A DNA stretch of 64,000 nt from Turnera subulata (GCA_028386065.3 JAKUCV010002007.1:101679-165678), one strand, 5' to 3'; counted from the first letter of the stretch, positions 10,588 to 22,686 are shown. Notes: generated by a model from the sequence alone, not told the origin. Translations and numbers: made by a program.

Positions 10588-13500
10588 TCAAACTGAACCT
10601 GGGGTAGTGGAAAGGTTCAGTTTGGATCGAAGAAACTCAAAACGTGCACTTTCCAGTGGCTTATTAAGAAGATCAACAGGTAGCTCATCACTCCGTATAA
10701 ACCGGACCTGAAGCTTTTTCCTGTGAACTTGTTCCCGTACAAAATGATAATCAAGAGCTACATGCTTGGTGCGAGTATTCTGAATCGGATTCTTGCTTAA
10801 GTAAGTTGCTCCGATATTGTCACACCACATGGTCGGGACAGAGAACTGAATGCCAAGTTCGTACAGAATTGATTGAATCCACAACAGGTCTGCAGCACCA
10901 TCAGCCAAAGCCTTATACTCTGCTTCGGTTGATGAACGCGCGACCGTCTTTTGCTTCTTGGACGCCCATGAGACAAGGTTCCGACCAAGGAAGACAAGAT
11001 AACCTTCGGTGGACCGTCGATCATCCATGCTGCCCCCCCAATCAGCATTGGTGTAGACTTGCAAATCAAGAGTAAAACCAGAGTATAAGCGTAGTCCATA
11101 GGTGATTGTATGTTTGAGGTATCTGAGGATACGCTTCACTGCGACAAAGTGATCACTTGTAGGCTACTGCAAATATTGGCTGACCTTGCTGATAGAGAAA
11201 ACAATATCGGGGCGAGTAATAGCTAGGTACTGGAGCGACCCGACAATCTATCGGTAAAGAGTAGGATTAGACATCAACGTGCCACCATCCTTTCGAAGCT
11301 TCTGAGACGTGGAGGCTGGTGTAAGAACAGGTTTGCAGTCCCGCAAACCTGGTCGATTAAGAAGCTCTGTGATATATTTCTTTTGGGTAAGTAGAACGCC
11401 ATCATGCAAGTGTTGGACTTCAATCCCCAAGAATTAATTAATTCTCCCAAGATCCTGTAATGAGAACTCACTGCCCAAAGTGCGAATAAGATCAGTAACA
11501 AACCGAGAGTTATTCCCGGTGACTAGAATGTCATCAACGTATATGAGGATAAACACAATGTTGGAGCCACATCGATACACCAGCAGAGAAGGATCAGCCC
11601 GAGAAATTAAAAAACCCTTGGAAGTAAGATAGGTACTTAGCCGGGAATACCAAGCTCGTGGAGCTTGTTTCAACCCGTATAAGGACTTGTGAAGCTTGCA
11701 GACATGAGTGAGGTGGGCGTTATCGATGTAACCCTGGGGCTGAACCATAAACACATCCTCCTAAAGAAAACCATTAAGAAAGGCATTCCGGACATCAAGC
11801 TGCTTTCATACACCAGTGTTGTGTTAAAGCATAGGAAAGAACAATACGGATTGTGGCCGGTTTTACAACCGGGCTGAAGGTTTCAGCAAAGTCGATTCCT
11901 TCCCGCTGATGAAATCCTTTGGCCACGAGCCGTGCTTTGTATCTCTCAATGGTTCCATCAGCATGCTTCTTGATCCGAAAGACCCATTTATTCCCAACAA
12001 TATATATTCATGTTTGGCTGACACGGTACTAGACTCCATGTACCATTCTGAAGCAAGGCATTTATCTCGTCATTCATGGCTTGACGTCAGAACTGTTGTT
12101 TGGAAGCTTCTGTGAAAGAAGTAGGCTCACTATCGAAACTAGAGGTGACATTGGTATGAAAATTAGAAGGAGAGAAGGGCTGAGTTTGTTTTGGCGGAGG
12201 ATGAAGAGTCATGCCATGATTGGTGTGCCATGGATTTAGGGACAAAAGTGGTGGATCAAATGTCTCGGGTAGAGAACATGGTGAGGGAATAGATATATTA
12301 GAGGAAGAGATTGCTGGACTAGAATGAGTGTGTGGGGAAGAAAGAATCTGAGTGGGTGAGGGAAGTGACGTAGAAACTGGGCAGGAATGGGATGGTGATA
12401 TTTGAGTTGGACTTAAAGTGGTTGGGGTAGAGTGAGGTAACACGGGAGAGGATTGAGGAATAAATGAAGAGATTGTACCCGGTCCGTGTTGCATTGGTTG
12501 TGAATCCGGATAAGAGACAGTAATTGGGACATACACTCGTGGTGGAGAGGGAGTGTGAGAAGTTGCAGTTGGTTTAGGATTCTGACGAAAAGGAAAAACA
12601 TCTTCAAAGAAAGTGACATGACGGGCAATATATAACCTCTTAGCTTGAAATTCTAGACAACGATACCCTAGAAGATAACTGCTATAGCCAAGAAAAACAC
12701 AAAGGCTTGACCTGTAGTCCATTTTATGTTTATTATAAGGTCGAAGATATGGAAAACAAAGGGACCCAAAGACTTTCAAAAAACTATAATCTGGTGTGCG
12801 ATGAAATAGAATTTCAAAAGGGGATTTGTGATCGAGGACACCTGTGGGCATTCTCTTGATTAAAAAGACTGCAGTTTCAAAGGCAAAGTGCCAATACTTT
12901 GGTGGAAGCTGAGCATCAGCCATAAGGGTCAGATCGGTTTCAACAATGTGTCTATGTTTCCTCTCAATTGAACCTTGTTGCTCATGTGTGTGAGGGCATA
13001 TAAGCCTGTGTTTAATCCCAATATTAGTAAAGTAGGTATTAAGTTTGCGAAACTCTCCTCCCCAATCGTTTTGGACTTGCTTAATTTTGGTGTTAAATTG
13101 ACATTCAACCTGACGTTGGAAATTTTGAAAAACGTAAAAGACATCGGATTTGAGCTTAATAGGAAACAACCAACAAAATTTACTAAAATCATCCTGAAAA
13201 AGAACATAAAACCGTTGGGAATCACTACTCAAGTGTGGAGCAGGACCCAGACATCACTAAAAACCAACTCAAGTGGACTAGTAGAACGACTCGATCGCAA
13301 AGACAAATGTTGACGCGAAGCTTTGCCCAAAGGGCATGCTAAACAATGACTCAAAACAGATTTATCCTGCGCAACAGGAAGTGCAAACTGACGAAGAACT
13401 CGTTGAAGAACAACTTTGTGAGGATGTCCCATACGCCGATGCCATATAGAGGGTGCAACCCGGACAGACAATGCAACGGGAGACGGGCAGGGGAGAGTGT

Positions 13501-14914
13501 AGAGTCCATGGCTACTCGGACCGGAAAGGAGGATTTTCTTGGTGGCTTTGTCCTTGACATAGAAACAATCAGAATGAAATTCAAAAAACACATGATTATC
13601 ATGGGCAAACTGACGAACAGACAATAAGGACTTGGTTATAGAAGGGACATGCAACACATTATGGAGAGTGAGTGGTTTATTTGGTGTGGAAAAGGAAAAA
13701 GTACCAGTGCCAGAAATAGGAAGATGTTGTCCATTGCCTACTTGTAAAGCATCCGGACCGTTGTAGTCCTCATATTGAGACAAGGAGCCTTGATCAGCTG
13801 TAACATGGTGACTTGCACCAGTGTCAGGAAACCATGCATTAGAGTGGTAAGAATTTGCACTAGCTACGTGTGCAGAAGGAGTGGGATGGGCACGCTTGAG
13901 ATCATAGCATGTATGGACAGTGTGTCCAACCCGATTACACCATTGACACCATGGGCGATTTGATTTTCTGTTCCCAGAATTCTGATGCTGCTGAGGAGGT
14001 TTCCAAGGCCGATTCTGCTTGTTGTGCTTACGAGAATTAGGCTTGCCACGACCTCGACCATTATTGAAAGAGTTATGTTGAGCAAGATGAGCAGATGGTT
14101 GCATCGAAGCATCTGTGGAAACAGGAGAGCTAGACTTGGACACATTATCAAGCGTTAACAACTTCAAGGTATCACTACTGATGAATTCATAATTCTGTAG
14201 TAGACTAACTAACTCAAAAAAGGGAATAGGCTCAGAGCGAGCAAAGAGATTAGTTGCAAAAATTTTAATATCAGGACGAAGACCATGAAAGATGTAGTTA
14301 TTAAAATCAAGAGTGGAAAGTGGCTTCCCTGCAGCAGTAAGCTCGTCAGCGAGTCGTTTAGCACGATTCATATACCGTGCGACTGGTTCTTCAGGTTGCT
14401 GCTCAAAACGTTGCAGCTCTTGCCGAATTGCCATGATCCGGGTAGTATTTTGTGATGCAAGTGAGGAGGCGAGTGCCTCCCAGACATCCTTGGAAGTGTT
14501 CTTATTCATGACTGTTGGAAAGACCTCTATCATAAGGGAAGACAACAATATACTGATAATGGCTTGATCTTGTTGTACCCATCTTTGATAAAGTGGATTC
14601 TACTGCAGTGTTCCATCTGCAGAAGTGACAAATGGTGATGGACAAGGGAATGTTCCATCGACATATCCAAACAGTCCTTGTCCCATAAGGAAAGGCTGGA
14701 CCTGTGCTCTCCAGAAGACATAGTTGGACTCTGTAAGCTGAACAGAGACAAAGTGCCTCGCATTGTTCAGATTTTGAACTGCTTCCATAGAGGATGCAGA
14801 TCCGAGTATAAAGGCTGACGAAGGACGACCTGAGTTAACAAACTCCAGATCTTGAACTTTGGGATTGGTTGTTCCAGAGGACTTGGAATCTGGTGTTTTT
14901 AGATCAATTGACAT
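10588..14914 (-). pseudogene. Copia gag-pol polyprotein, inactivated
   Basis: The start ATG is at 14914. The Gag N-terminus runs to an in-frame TAG at 14600-14602, and the same frame then continues. A CX2CX4HX4C zinc knuckle lies at about 13907-13948, the protease DTGA at about 13814-13825, and the GAG-pre-integrase and His/Cys region before 13260. One missing G in the VWGP-type segment near 13255 shifts the frame. The integrase core (D, D, E with NDWGGEF and QQGSIE) spans about 12750-13230. RT is broken into frames; YVDD is at about 11530-11541. RNase H with STEAEYKAL is at 10588-11139. Proline/serine-rich linker sequence separates integrase from RT. With several stops and frameshifts, it cannot make a full polyprotein. 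Confidence 0.93.
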
Positions 14915-14933
14915 TTGCGGTTAGCCTTTTAGA

Positions 14934-14946
14934 GGCCCCGCTACCA
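14934..14946 (-). other. Primer-binding site of the copia element
   Basis: On the minus strand TGGTAGCGGGGCC directly follows the CA end of the 5' LTR. It resembles the initiator-Met tRNA complement TGGTATCAGAGC with a few changes. Confidence 0.75.
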
Positions 14947-15178
14947 TGTGAAGAAATAATAATAATAGAGACAGAAAGATTTTGGAGGCGCAGTTGAGTC
15001 TGCAGCCCTTCGTCAGTTTCATTTTGTAACCTCTGTACACTTATCAGATAGGTTACAAGGTATATGTGATTAGACAATGGCATTACTGAACAAACTACAT
15101 CCTGGATAAGAGGCTATCAGGTTAGTATGCTTCCTATCCTTATCTCTAAGTTAGTTGAACATCATGAATATCCTAACA
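14947..15178 (-). repeat. 5' LTR of the copia element
   Basis: This 232-bp LTR is the partner of 10347-10580. It is followed outside by the target duplication AATAT. Confidence 0.93.
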
Positions 15179-15183
15179 AATAT

Positions 15184-16098
15184 CAAAAAATATAGAGCTT
15201 CACCACCGTACCCACTTTGTTCACCTTATAAAGAGAAAAATAATATATTTGAGTTTCATCCCTTTGCCATCCCTTCTAGGCTTGCAAAAATGGGAACACA
15301 CCACTTAGTTGGTCCTCCAACTTCCTCTTCTTTCAATTTAAGCCAACAACAGAGCTTATGGTGGCATGTTCTTCGTAGGTTTGGACCTAGCCCAACACCT
15401 TAATTAATCACTCCAGCTTTTACCCATACCCTAATCCTTTAATACTGTTATTTAATACAATAATAGAAAGTAGCATCCCACAGCCTGATTAAAAATAACT
15501 TAAAATGTCAGTCATTAAAAGAAATATAGTTTGAATTGTGATTTAGCTCGCTTGTGTTTACTACAATTCGATCTCGCTTGTGTTTACTACAATTCGATCA
15601 TGTTGTCCCAGTGAGCCTACACCTTGTCGTCCGAATGAGAAAAAGGATATACATACATTGATAGTATGTAATAATTTGGTATATGCCTATAGTTTTTTTA
15701 AGAGAATATATGCTTAATAATTACCAAAATGAGTGCCCTAATACTACTTTTCAATAGTTTCACATGTACAGTTACGCAACATAACACAGAGGAAAGCATT
15801 TTCATCTAAAAAAAATAAAATTAAAGTTGAGGGAAGGTTATCATTTTTTTCAAGATAAAATTTTGAAGTCAAGGATAATCATCACCTCATGAATTTTTTT
15901 AGTAGTTTTTACAAGTTATTCGCCAAAAGAAAATTCTAATATTTAAGTTAATAAAAAATACTAATAAAGCAACTAAAGGAAAAATTTAGTAAGAGAGGGA
16001 ATATACAAAATTGGGCAAATCAATGTCACATCAAAGCCGGCAAAATGGAAAAGGAACACTTTACAGACGTTCAAAATTAACCATTAGTACTATGGATC
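15184..16098. other. Intergenic DNA with a 26-bp tandem duplication
   Basis: This resumes the host sequence broken by the copia insertion. Two perfect copies of a 26-bp unit starting CTCGCTTGTGTTTACTAC lie at 15547-15598. No gene is recognised. Confidence 0.6.
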
Positions 16099-16113
16099 AA
16101 TTTCCAACGAATA

Positions 16114-16311
16114 GCCAGCGCCTCTTGGCTGCAGTGGCATTCAAGACCTTGGTTCACCAAGGCAACCCAGGTTCAAAACTGGGTGCGGGGAAAAATTAGT
16201 TTGGGATAGGATGGGATAAAGGTAGTATTGGTATAGTAGGGTTGGGCGTTGCCCTCAAAAAAATAGTAGGGTTGGGCGTGGGACCCCTTAGGAAGATCAA
16301 AAAAAAAAAAA
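16114..16311 (+). mobile_element. tRNA-derived SINE with 15-bp target duplication
   Basis: It is flanked by AATTTCCAACGAATA at 16099-16113 and 16312-16326 and ends in a poly(A) tract (about 16299-16313). Pol III-like boxes are present: A-box-like CTTGGCTGCAGTGGC at 16124-16138 and B-box-like GGTTCAAAACT at 16170-16180. A 16-bp segment TAGTAGGGTTGGGCGT is repeated twice near the tail, separated by a short A run. It makes no protein and depended on a LINE for insertion. Confidence 0.88.
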
Positions 16312-16624
16312 AATTTCCAACGAATAAGAACTATGCGCCCTATTTTGTTTGTAGCACAGTGTATGCTTGTATTATTGCATTTATTCCTTATATATACTTT
16401 TGTACTTTCAAATTATCTCATTTATATGTACGTATTATTGAAATTGTCCATTTTTCATACCTGTACTATTGAAATTGTTTCAACAATATACCTTCGTTCA
16501 CTCAGTATAAAAAAATCCAGCGAGCACAAACGACGTGGTGTTGGTTGTGCCATATAAACTTAAAATGCACGTGGATGATGTGGGCTCTTTTTATGTTTTG
16601 GAACAATTTCAAAGTACACCTAAA

Positions 16625-16745
16625 TAGCTAGAGCTTCTTGAGCTTAGTGGCATAAGATTTTGGTTTTCACTGAGGCCATCCGGGTTCAAATTTGGGTGTG
16701 GATAAATATTTAGAGGGTGAGAATGGAGTAGGGTATGTATAGTAT
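16625..16745 (+). mobile_element. Degenerate SINE copy, same family
   Basis: It aligns by eye with the first 120 bp of the SINE at 16114: TTCTTGAGCTTAGTGGCATA corresponds to the A-box region and GGGTTCAAATTTGGGTGTGG to the B-box region. The tail is lost. No duplication is clear. Confidence 0.6.
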
Positions 16746-17532
16746 TAACAATTTCAATAATACATGTATATAGAGGAACAAATCTAATAGTGCACGTATA
16801 TATTATACCAAATGCGAGAATTTTTGGGAAACATAAGATGAGGGGTGTTTAAAAACTGATCGACCTGCTAAAAGATCAACCGTCCCAACAACCAACCACA
16901 GTAATCAATCAACATTAACTACCTATGTTACTGTCGGGCGGGTTAGCAAAGGTTGGAATAGGCTTCACGCGTTCTTTCCGAACCGGTTACTAAACCTACA
17001 TTTTACCCTATTATAGACTCCTAATTTTGCATTCTTGTCATTTCTCATTCCTAGACTTGAAACCCCATGCCGCCTGCCCTCCTTTCTCTCTCTTTTCTCA
17101 CTCAGTTACTCTCAAGTGTCCTTATGTCTCATTCCTGAATCATATCATGTCCTCTTCCATTAACCTTCCTCTTTGAGAACGATTTCATCATTTTAATTTC
17201 TCAATCGATATTTTCTATACTTCTTTTGCTTCTTTTAATTTTGGTACCTTAAAAAATAATTTTTTTTAAGGTAGAGATTATGAGGGTTTGGTGGATAGAC
17301 TAGAACTGATTTTATAGCTTAAAGATGTCTTGTCGTAAGATTTTATCTCCTCTTCCCTTTATTTTATTATTAAAAAATGAAAAAATAATATAACAACTTG
17401 ATGCAAATATTAATGAGAATATAATGTTCTTTTTATGTTGTTTTGTTACTGGAGGACACACTAGGTTCAACAGAGACAAAAAAAAAAAGATTGTGGTTAA
17501 TGGCTGATTTTGGAGGTTCAGGAGAGACTGAT
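16746..17532. other. Intergenic sequence, no gene recognised
   Basis: The left part (16746-16830) is partly complementary to about 16400-16480, around the shared block GTATTATTGAAATTG. This suggests an old foldback element whose ends I cannot define. The 17050-17180 part is pyrimidine-rich. Nothing else is visible. Confidence 0.4.
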
Positions 17533-18995
17533 CCCTTTTTTGCTTAAGCACCGATTTGGCACTAATGATGCCGAATCTGTCTTGAACTAGATTCTGTAGA
17601 TTAAGAATACTAAGACACATACTAATGCACAATTAACTAGGTAAGGTTAGAGAAGTATGTACAACAATTTAGAGTGGTTCGCCACTAAGGACTACATCTA
17701 CTACTCAAAGAGTCCACCTTGAGATTTCTAACATTCATTATATCTTGGCTTTTTCGGATTTAACCACAAGCTTTTACAAGCTTTTTCCTAGGCTAAGCTC
17801 AAACCTATCACTCATCACAAACCTTCCTGGTTTGTTAAATCCCATCTTAGTAAACTAATCCCAAGTTCCCACTAAGGTGTGTTTCATCTCACAGCAAGGA
17901 ATCTTCAATGACAAAGTCAAGAAGATGTACAATTATGCTCAACTCTTTTGCCTTATAGATATCACTCAATTTAGGCTCTTTTGGAGAACTGCAAGTGTAA
18001 CTCAAGTAGTATAACTTCAAGAATGCGTGATGGCAACTTTGACTTGAGTTCTTCAGTCTTCCTTCAATTTATAGAGGCTAGGAGAAGTGGTAGCCTAATT
18101 ATCCAACGGCTAGCTGTCACTTTCTCCTTCCTCGAGATTTGGCATCATTGGGGCCAAAACGTTCATCGTTCCAATTCCAGAAAGTGGTCTGCATATGCTG
18201 AGCCGCTGCCTAGGTTTGAATCTATCAGGTTGGACTGAATCAGAATGAGTCATTGTGAGAGCTTTGCCGTCCTTTAAACAAACACCTGCACAATAGAGAG
18301 AAATAAACTTATGGGTTTTGTCCTCATAGGAGCGCCTCCAACAGATGGCTCCAAAGTACAAGAAAGTCAGCAAAAGCTTAGCAGACTCCAAGGTTTGGAG
18401 ATCCTAGGATGATCAGAATGGAATCTATCCGTTCTGAGACCTACCCAGATTCTTAGTCCAAAATTTTCTGAGTTAAACTAAGCTAGATACCAGGCTTATA
18501 GAGCATGGGAGCGTCTTCAACAAATTGCGTTCAATCTTCTAGAAAGTCAGCACAGGCTGACTGGTACCTATGTTTGATGATCCCAAGTAGGGACTAAATA
18601 GAGATGACTCTTTGAACACCTTGCCCAGATCAATAAAGAAATATATTCTAGGTTGATTCATGCTTAATTTCCGGTTTATAGGGTATAGGAGCATCTCCAA
18701 CAAATGCCTCAAAGTTGTAAGAAAAGCAATGTGGTCCATGGGCATGAAAGAGAATTAAGCTTAATAAAATAATACTCTTCGCACACATACCAATCCCACT
18801 AACCTCAAACCTTATAAAATATGATTTCATTATTTAATTCAAGGGTTTGGGTGGTGGATTAAAATATTCATAAGCCTAGTTTTTCATTAATCAAAATCAA
18901 TTAATCATACGGTTAGGTAATTAAGTTAAATCACTAATTAGCACTAAACGACTAATTAATTAATCACTAATGCACATTCTAATTACCTTAACCCA
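17533..18995 (-). repeat. 3' LTR of the gag-pol-less element
   Basis: About 1.46 kb. The inner edge is TTAACCCA, which is TGGGTTAA on the coding strand. The outer edge is degraded; the intact terminus TGTAGGCTC is seen in the partner LTR and at 3755. It carries the TAGAGTGGTTCGCCACTAAGG block at about 17670. Confidence 0.82.
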
Positions 18996-19576
18996 ACTTT
19001 CTCCCTCTTTTTGATGATGACAAGCTAATATGAAAAACACAAGTATGTGAGGTTTTGAAACAATTTAAGGTTTTAAGCTCCCCCTCAAGCTATGACTCTC
19101 CCCCTCAATCTATGCTCCTCCTAAGATTTTTCCAAATGAAGCACGAATCAATAAAGGAACAGAGATAGGTTAGAGTAATAATCAATATCAATAAGTGTAA
19201 GCACCCACAGTATAAGCATGCATTGATATCGAAATCATCAGATCAACCATCAATGTGTGTTTTTCACACACCAACTTTTCTTCCCTTTTTGGCATCACCA
19301 AAAAAATGGTATAAGGGAGGAAAAGATCATAACCCTGCATAGAGATCAAGTAATATACCGTAATATGATAGAACATTATAGATATAAAGCATAGAGATGT
19401 TCAACAGAAATTCAACTGATCTGGCATCAGCAGTGCCAGAACGAACCACAAAGCATAATATCTAGAAATATTCAAAGATAACTGAACTAGAACATAAACT
19501 GAATTGAAATGTGATGCAGGTAAGTCTAGATATGAGAATACATGAACCTAAAGTGGGCATCAGATCTAAAGGAAGG

Positions 19577-21505
19577 TCACTCAGTGGTCTCATCATCATC
19601 AGCAGCTTGATCGGTGGAAGTATCAGAGGCAGAAAACCTATTCGGGTTTGGAGCAAAACGCTTCACCAACAAGTCCAATTGAGTCTTCTACATCTCCATG
19701 ATCCTAGCAACCATTCTCTTGACCTCCAAAAGATCATCTCTAACATCCTTAACCTCATCCGTCAAGGACTCATTTCTCGCATCCTTAAATGAACTCGACT
19801 GTGTCGCATAAAACAACCCCTACTTATTTTTCTTAAGATGCATGCGGGAAAGAGTGGCAATACACATGGCTTCTGACCTGATTGGAAGATGAGCATTTGT
19901 GGGCACCACATTTTCCTTCTGAGCAATAAGAGTAATTAGGTGCCCATATGCTCTCCCCGAGTACTCTCTCATGTGGTGGAAGATGGTATATGCATAATCA
20001 ATCGGGCTATTGGTCAAAAAACACCCAAGCAACAACATGTTGTATGTCTTCAAATCATTCAGATGCCCATGACGAGGAATAAGAACACGAGTGATGAAGT
20101 ACAGAAGGACTCGATGATTTGGAGACAGATCATCATATTTCCCATGCTTACTTGCCTTTCCAATGAATAGTTTTCTTTGCTCAGAAGCGCTAGGTGTGTT
20201 GGGAATTATTGTGGCAACACCTGAAGCAGTATTATAATACTTCAGTCTAGCAGCTTTCCATTTTGGAAGATTGAGCAAGTCACAAATGGAGTCTGGAGTG
20301 ACATAAACAGAATGTCCACAAATCAAGCTGTGAACCCCGACAGTGTAACCATTTGCATCCGCCTTAGGGATCGTGTTGGAATAGAAATCCTCAACCAACT
20401 TCTCATATGCTGGCATACTAATGAGGACCAAGTCCATCAATTTGGACCTCTCAATGTTTTGCAACAGCCTTGAACCTCTCACATCATCAAAGTGCACAAT
20501 GGTACTTTTGAGAAATTTTAAACTAGTACTTATTATTCCAGGCGCATCTTTGATTCCTGCATTCTTTGATGAACCAGCAGTAGTGTGGCGAGATTTCTTG
20601 TGCTTTTTGGTCACATTCCCTTACTTGCAGAGACGAACAATCGGTGGTTCTTCATCCTCCTCTTCAACTTCCCCTCCCTCTTGATACTCAGGAATCTCAT
20701 CAGTTGTTGGAGTCTCCATGATAGGGACATCCTCATTCTCTTCAGAGCTATTAGTCGACTCAACTTCATAGACTAACTTTTCTTTTCCTTTCCTTGAAGG
20801 TGGTGGTCGCATTCTCTGAACAACAATACATTCCCTCACATTCCTCCGTTTTGGCATCGCTGATGCCATTAGCTTCTTCTTTGCAGGAGGTGGTGGTGGA
20901 GCCTTGGGAGTAGGCTCGAGCTGAGGATTTTTGACCGAATAAGAAGTTTACTTCCCTTGAGAAGCCTTTTCTAAATCTGACCTGTGTATTGCAACTCAAT
21001 CATGATGAGCTTTGTTGGCTGTCTCCTTGGTGTGATAAAACTTCGGAAAAGAGTACTTCCTCTTGATAGGAAATTTTTGAGAGAGAGGGATGTCATCATC
21101 AGATATGGTCTTTTCGGACGAGTTGATCTTCTCCACGGTTTCTTCTTCTTCCAGAGCAGCAAGAAAACCTTCTAGTAGAATGTGGTGAGCAGGATTGTTC
21201 TTGAATTCATCTAGAACTTTGTCTACTAAGTGATTAGGCACGACATCTTGGACCATGATCTTCCTCTTTGCCTCAACTGTTCCAATAGGATCTTCCACCT
21301 CTTTAGACATCCTATACTTGCTCATAATGCTGTTTATACTCGCAATGATCTCTGGTACCGTGTTCTCATTATCAACTGGAGGTGGATCCTGAGGATTCTT
21401 TGGGTTTTCAGGGTTCTCAACAATTTCAGGGTTTTCTTGTTGAGGACCTTTATTCTCTTGCTGTTCACCTTGAGTTTCAGACAGATCTGGCACCGGTGCT
21501 GCCAT
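19577..21505 (-). pseudogene. Retrotransposon-borne ORF, putative plant transposon protein domain
   Basis: One frame of 643 codons runs from ATG at 21503-21505 to TGA at 19577-19579. It is broken by TGA at 20996-20998, TAA near 20939, TAA at 20621-20623, TAG at 19820-19822 and one more stop near 19690, but shows no frameshift. The N-terminal 170 residues are acidic and Pro/Asn/Glu-rich. Next come a basic PKRR-type patch and an acidic Glu-rich tract. About 260 residues follow (20614-19820) resembling the putative plant transposon protein domain (Pfam PF20167 style: LVEDFYSN, then a CDLLNLP segment). A charged heptad-like stretch near 19700-19790 may be a coiled coil. There are no enzymatic motifs or membrane segments. 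The function is unknown; the domain call is from memory of the family style. Confidence 0.65.
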
Positions 21506-22036
21506 ATTGATGGGTGACTTATACAACTTCCTTTTCTTTCGTGGTTGTGATTTGACTAGGCTGGAATTGGGTTCTTTGGTTGCTGTTAGTGTAGGGATAA
21601 AGAGAGTTTTTCTTTTTGAGGTTGAGGTTAGAGAAGAGGATTTTGATTAAAGACCGATTAAGGGTTTTAGTTTAACCCGAGCTCTTGGTTTCGTCTTTTT
21701 TAGAGCAACTCTAGAATTAATGCCCACTTTCCTCATGTTTAATAGGTAAATATAGAAAGTGGCAGTTACCAAGTAGAAGTGGGATGATGTGGGTAACTGA
21801 CAAATACTGGGTTATTAAATAGGGAAGTACGATTAATGTTAATAACCGGTAGATATGGTTTAAGGGTAAGGAGAGGCAAAGGAACTCAGCGGGTAAAAGA
21901 GTTCACCCATGCATGAGCTTCTCTTTCTAACAGCCGCCCTGGTTCCGTGTTTCACGCAACCATCACTTTCTCTGCCTTTATCTCTTCCATTCTCTTCCCT
22001 ATCAGCTTTTTATTGATTTCTATAAAATCAATTGAC

Positions 22037-22686
22037 TGTAGGCTCAAATAGGCTAAAAGGGGGGTGAATTAGCCCCTTTTTCGCTTAAGCACCAATTTGG
22101 CACTAATGTGCCGAATCTGTCTTGAACCAGATTCTGCAGATTCTTAGTCCAATATTTTATGAGTTAAACTAAGCTAGATACCAGGCTTATAGAGCATGGG
22201 AGCGTCTACAACAAATTGCCTCAATCTTCCAGAAAGTCAGCACAGGCTGACTGGGTACCTATATTTGATGATCCCAAGTTGGGGCTAAATAGAGATGACT
22301 CTTTGAACATCTTGTCCAGATCAATAAACATACATGTTTTAAGTTGATTCATGCTTAATTTCCGGCTCATAGGGTATAGGAGCATCTCCAACAAGTGCCT
22401 CAAATTTGTAAGAAAAGCAATGTAGTCCATGGGCATGAAAGAGAATTATGCTTAATAAAATAATACCATTAGCACACATACCAATCACACTAACCTCAAA
22501 CCTTATAAAATATGATTTCATTATTTAATTCAAGGGTTTGGGTGGTGGATTAAAATATTCATAAGCCTGGTTTATTATTAATCAAAATTAATTAATCACA
22601 CTGTTAGGTAATTAAGATAAATCACTAATTAGCACTAATCGGCTAATTAATTAATCACTAATGCACATGCTAATTACCTTAACCCA
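22037..22686 (-). repeat. 5' LTR of the gag-pol-less element, internally deleted
   Basis: It begins TGTAGGCTCAAATAGGC and ends TTAACCCA. Relative to the left LTR, about 850 bp are missing between the sequences matching 17601 and 18448. The junction falls on AGATT, present at both deletion endpoints. The promoter-bearing LTR may therefore be crippled. Confidence 0.82.

Larger units (their letters stand above)
10347..15178 (-). mobile_element. Ty1/copia retrotransposon, full length but decayed
   Basis: LTRs lie at 10347-10580 and 14947-15178, both TG...CA on the coding strand. The element is bracketed by identical AATAT duplications (10342-10346 and 15179-15183). The 5' LTR is on the right. 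Beside it is a primer-binding site TGGTAGCGGGGC resembling the initiator-Met tRNA complement, and a polypurine tract TTTGAGGGGGGA touches the left LTR. Gene order is gag, protease, integrase, RT, RNase H. Small LTRs, 4.8-kb length and the protein style suggest the Ale/Retrofit group (inferred). The LTR pair differs at about eight positions plus small indels by eye, so the insertion is moderately old. Confidence 0.95.
17533..22686 (-). mobile_element. Gag-pol-less copia-like element (LARD-like)
   Basis: Two LTRs of one family enclose a 3-kb interior. The left (3') copy, 17533-18995, lacks about 40 bp of its outer edge. The right (5') copy, 22037-22686, has an internal deletion of about 850 bp. 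On the coding strand a polypurine run (AAAAAGAGGGAGAAAG) touches the left LTR, and two further purine tracts lie at 19077-19107. There is no primer-binding site beside the right LTR, and no protease, integrase, RT or RNase H. The only coding content is one long frame at 19577-21505. It would need another element for mobilisation. The kinship with 22864-32073 is inferred from LTR, purine-tract and ORF layout. Confidence 0.8.

Noticed and set aside
13346..13627. Plus-strand frames inside the copia element
   Set aside because: They are antisense shadows of the gag-pol coding strand.
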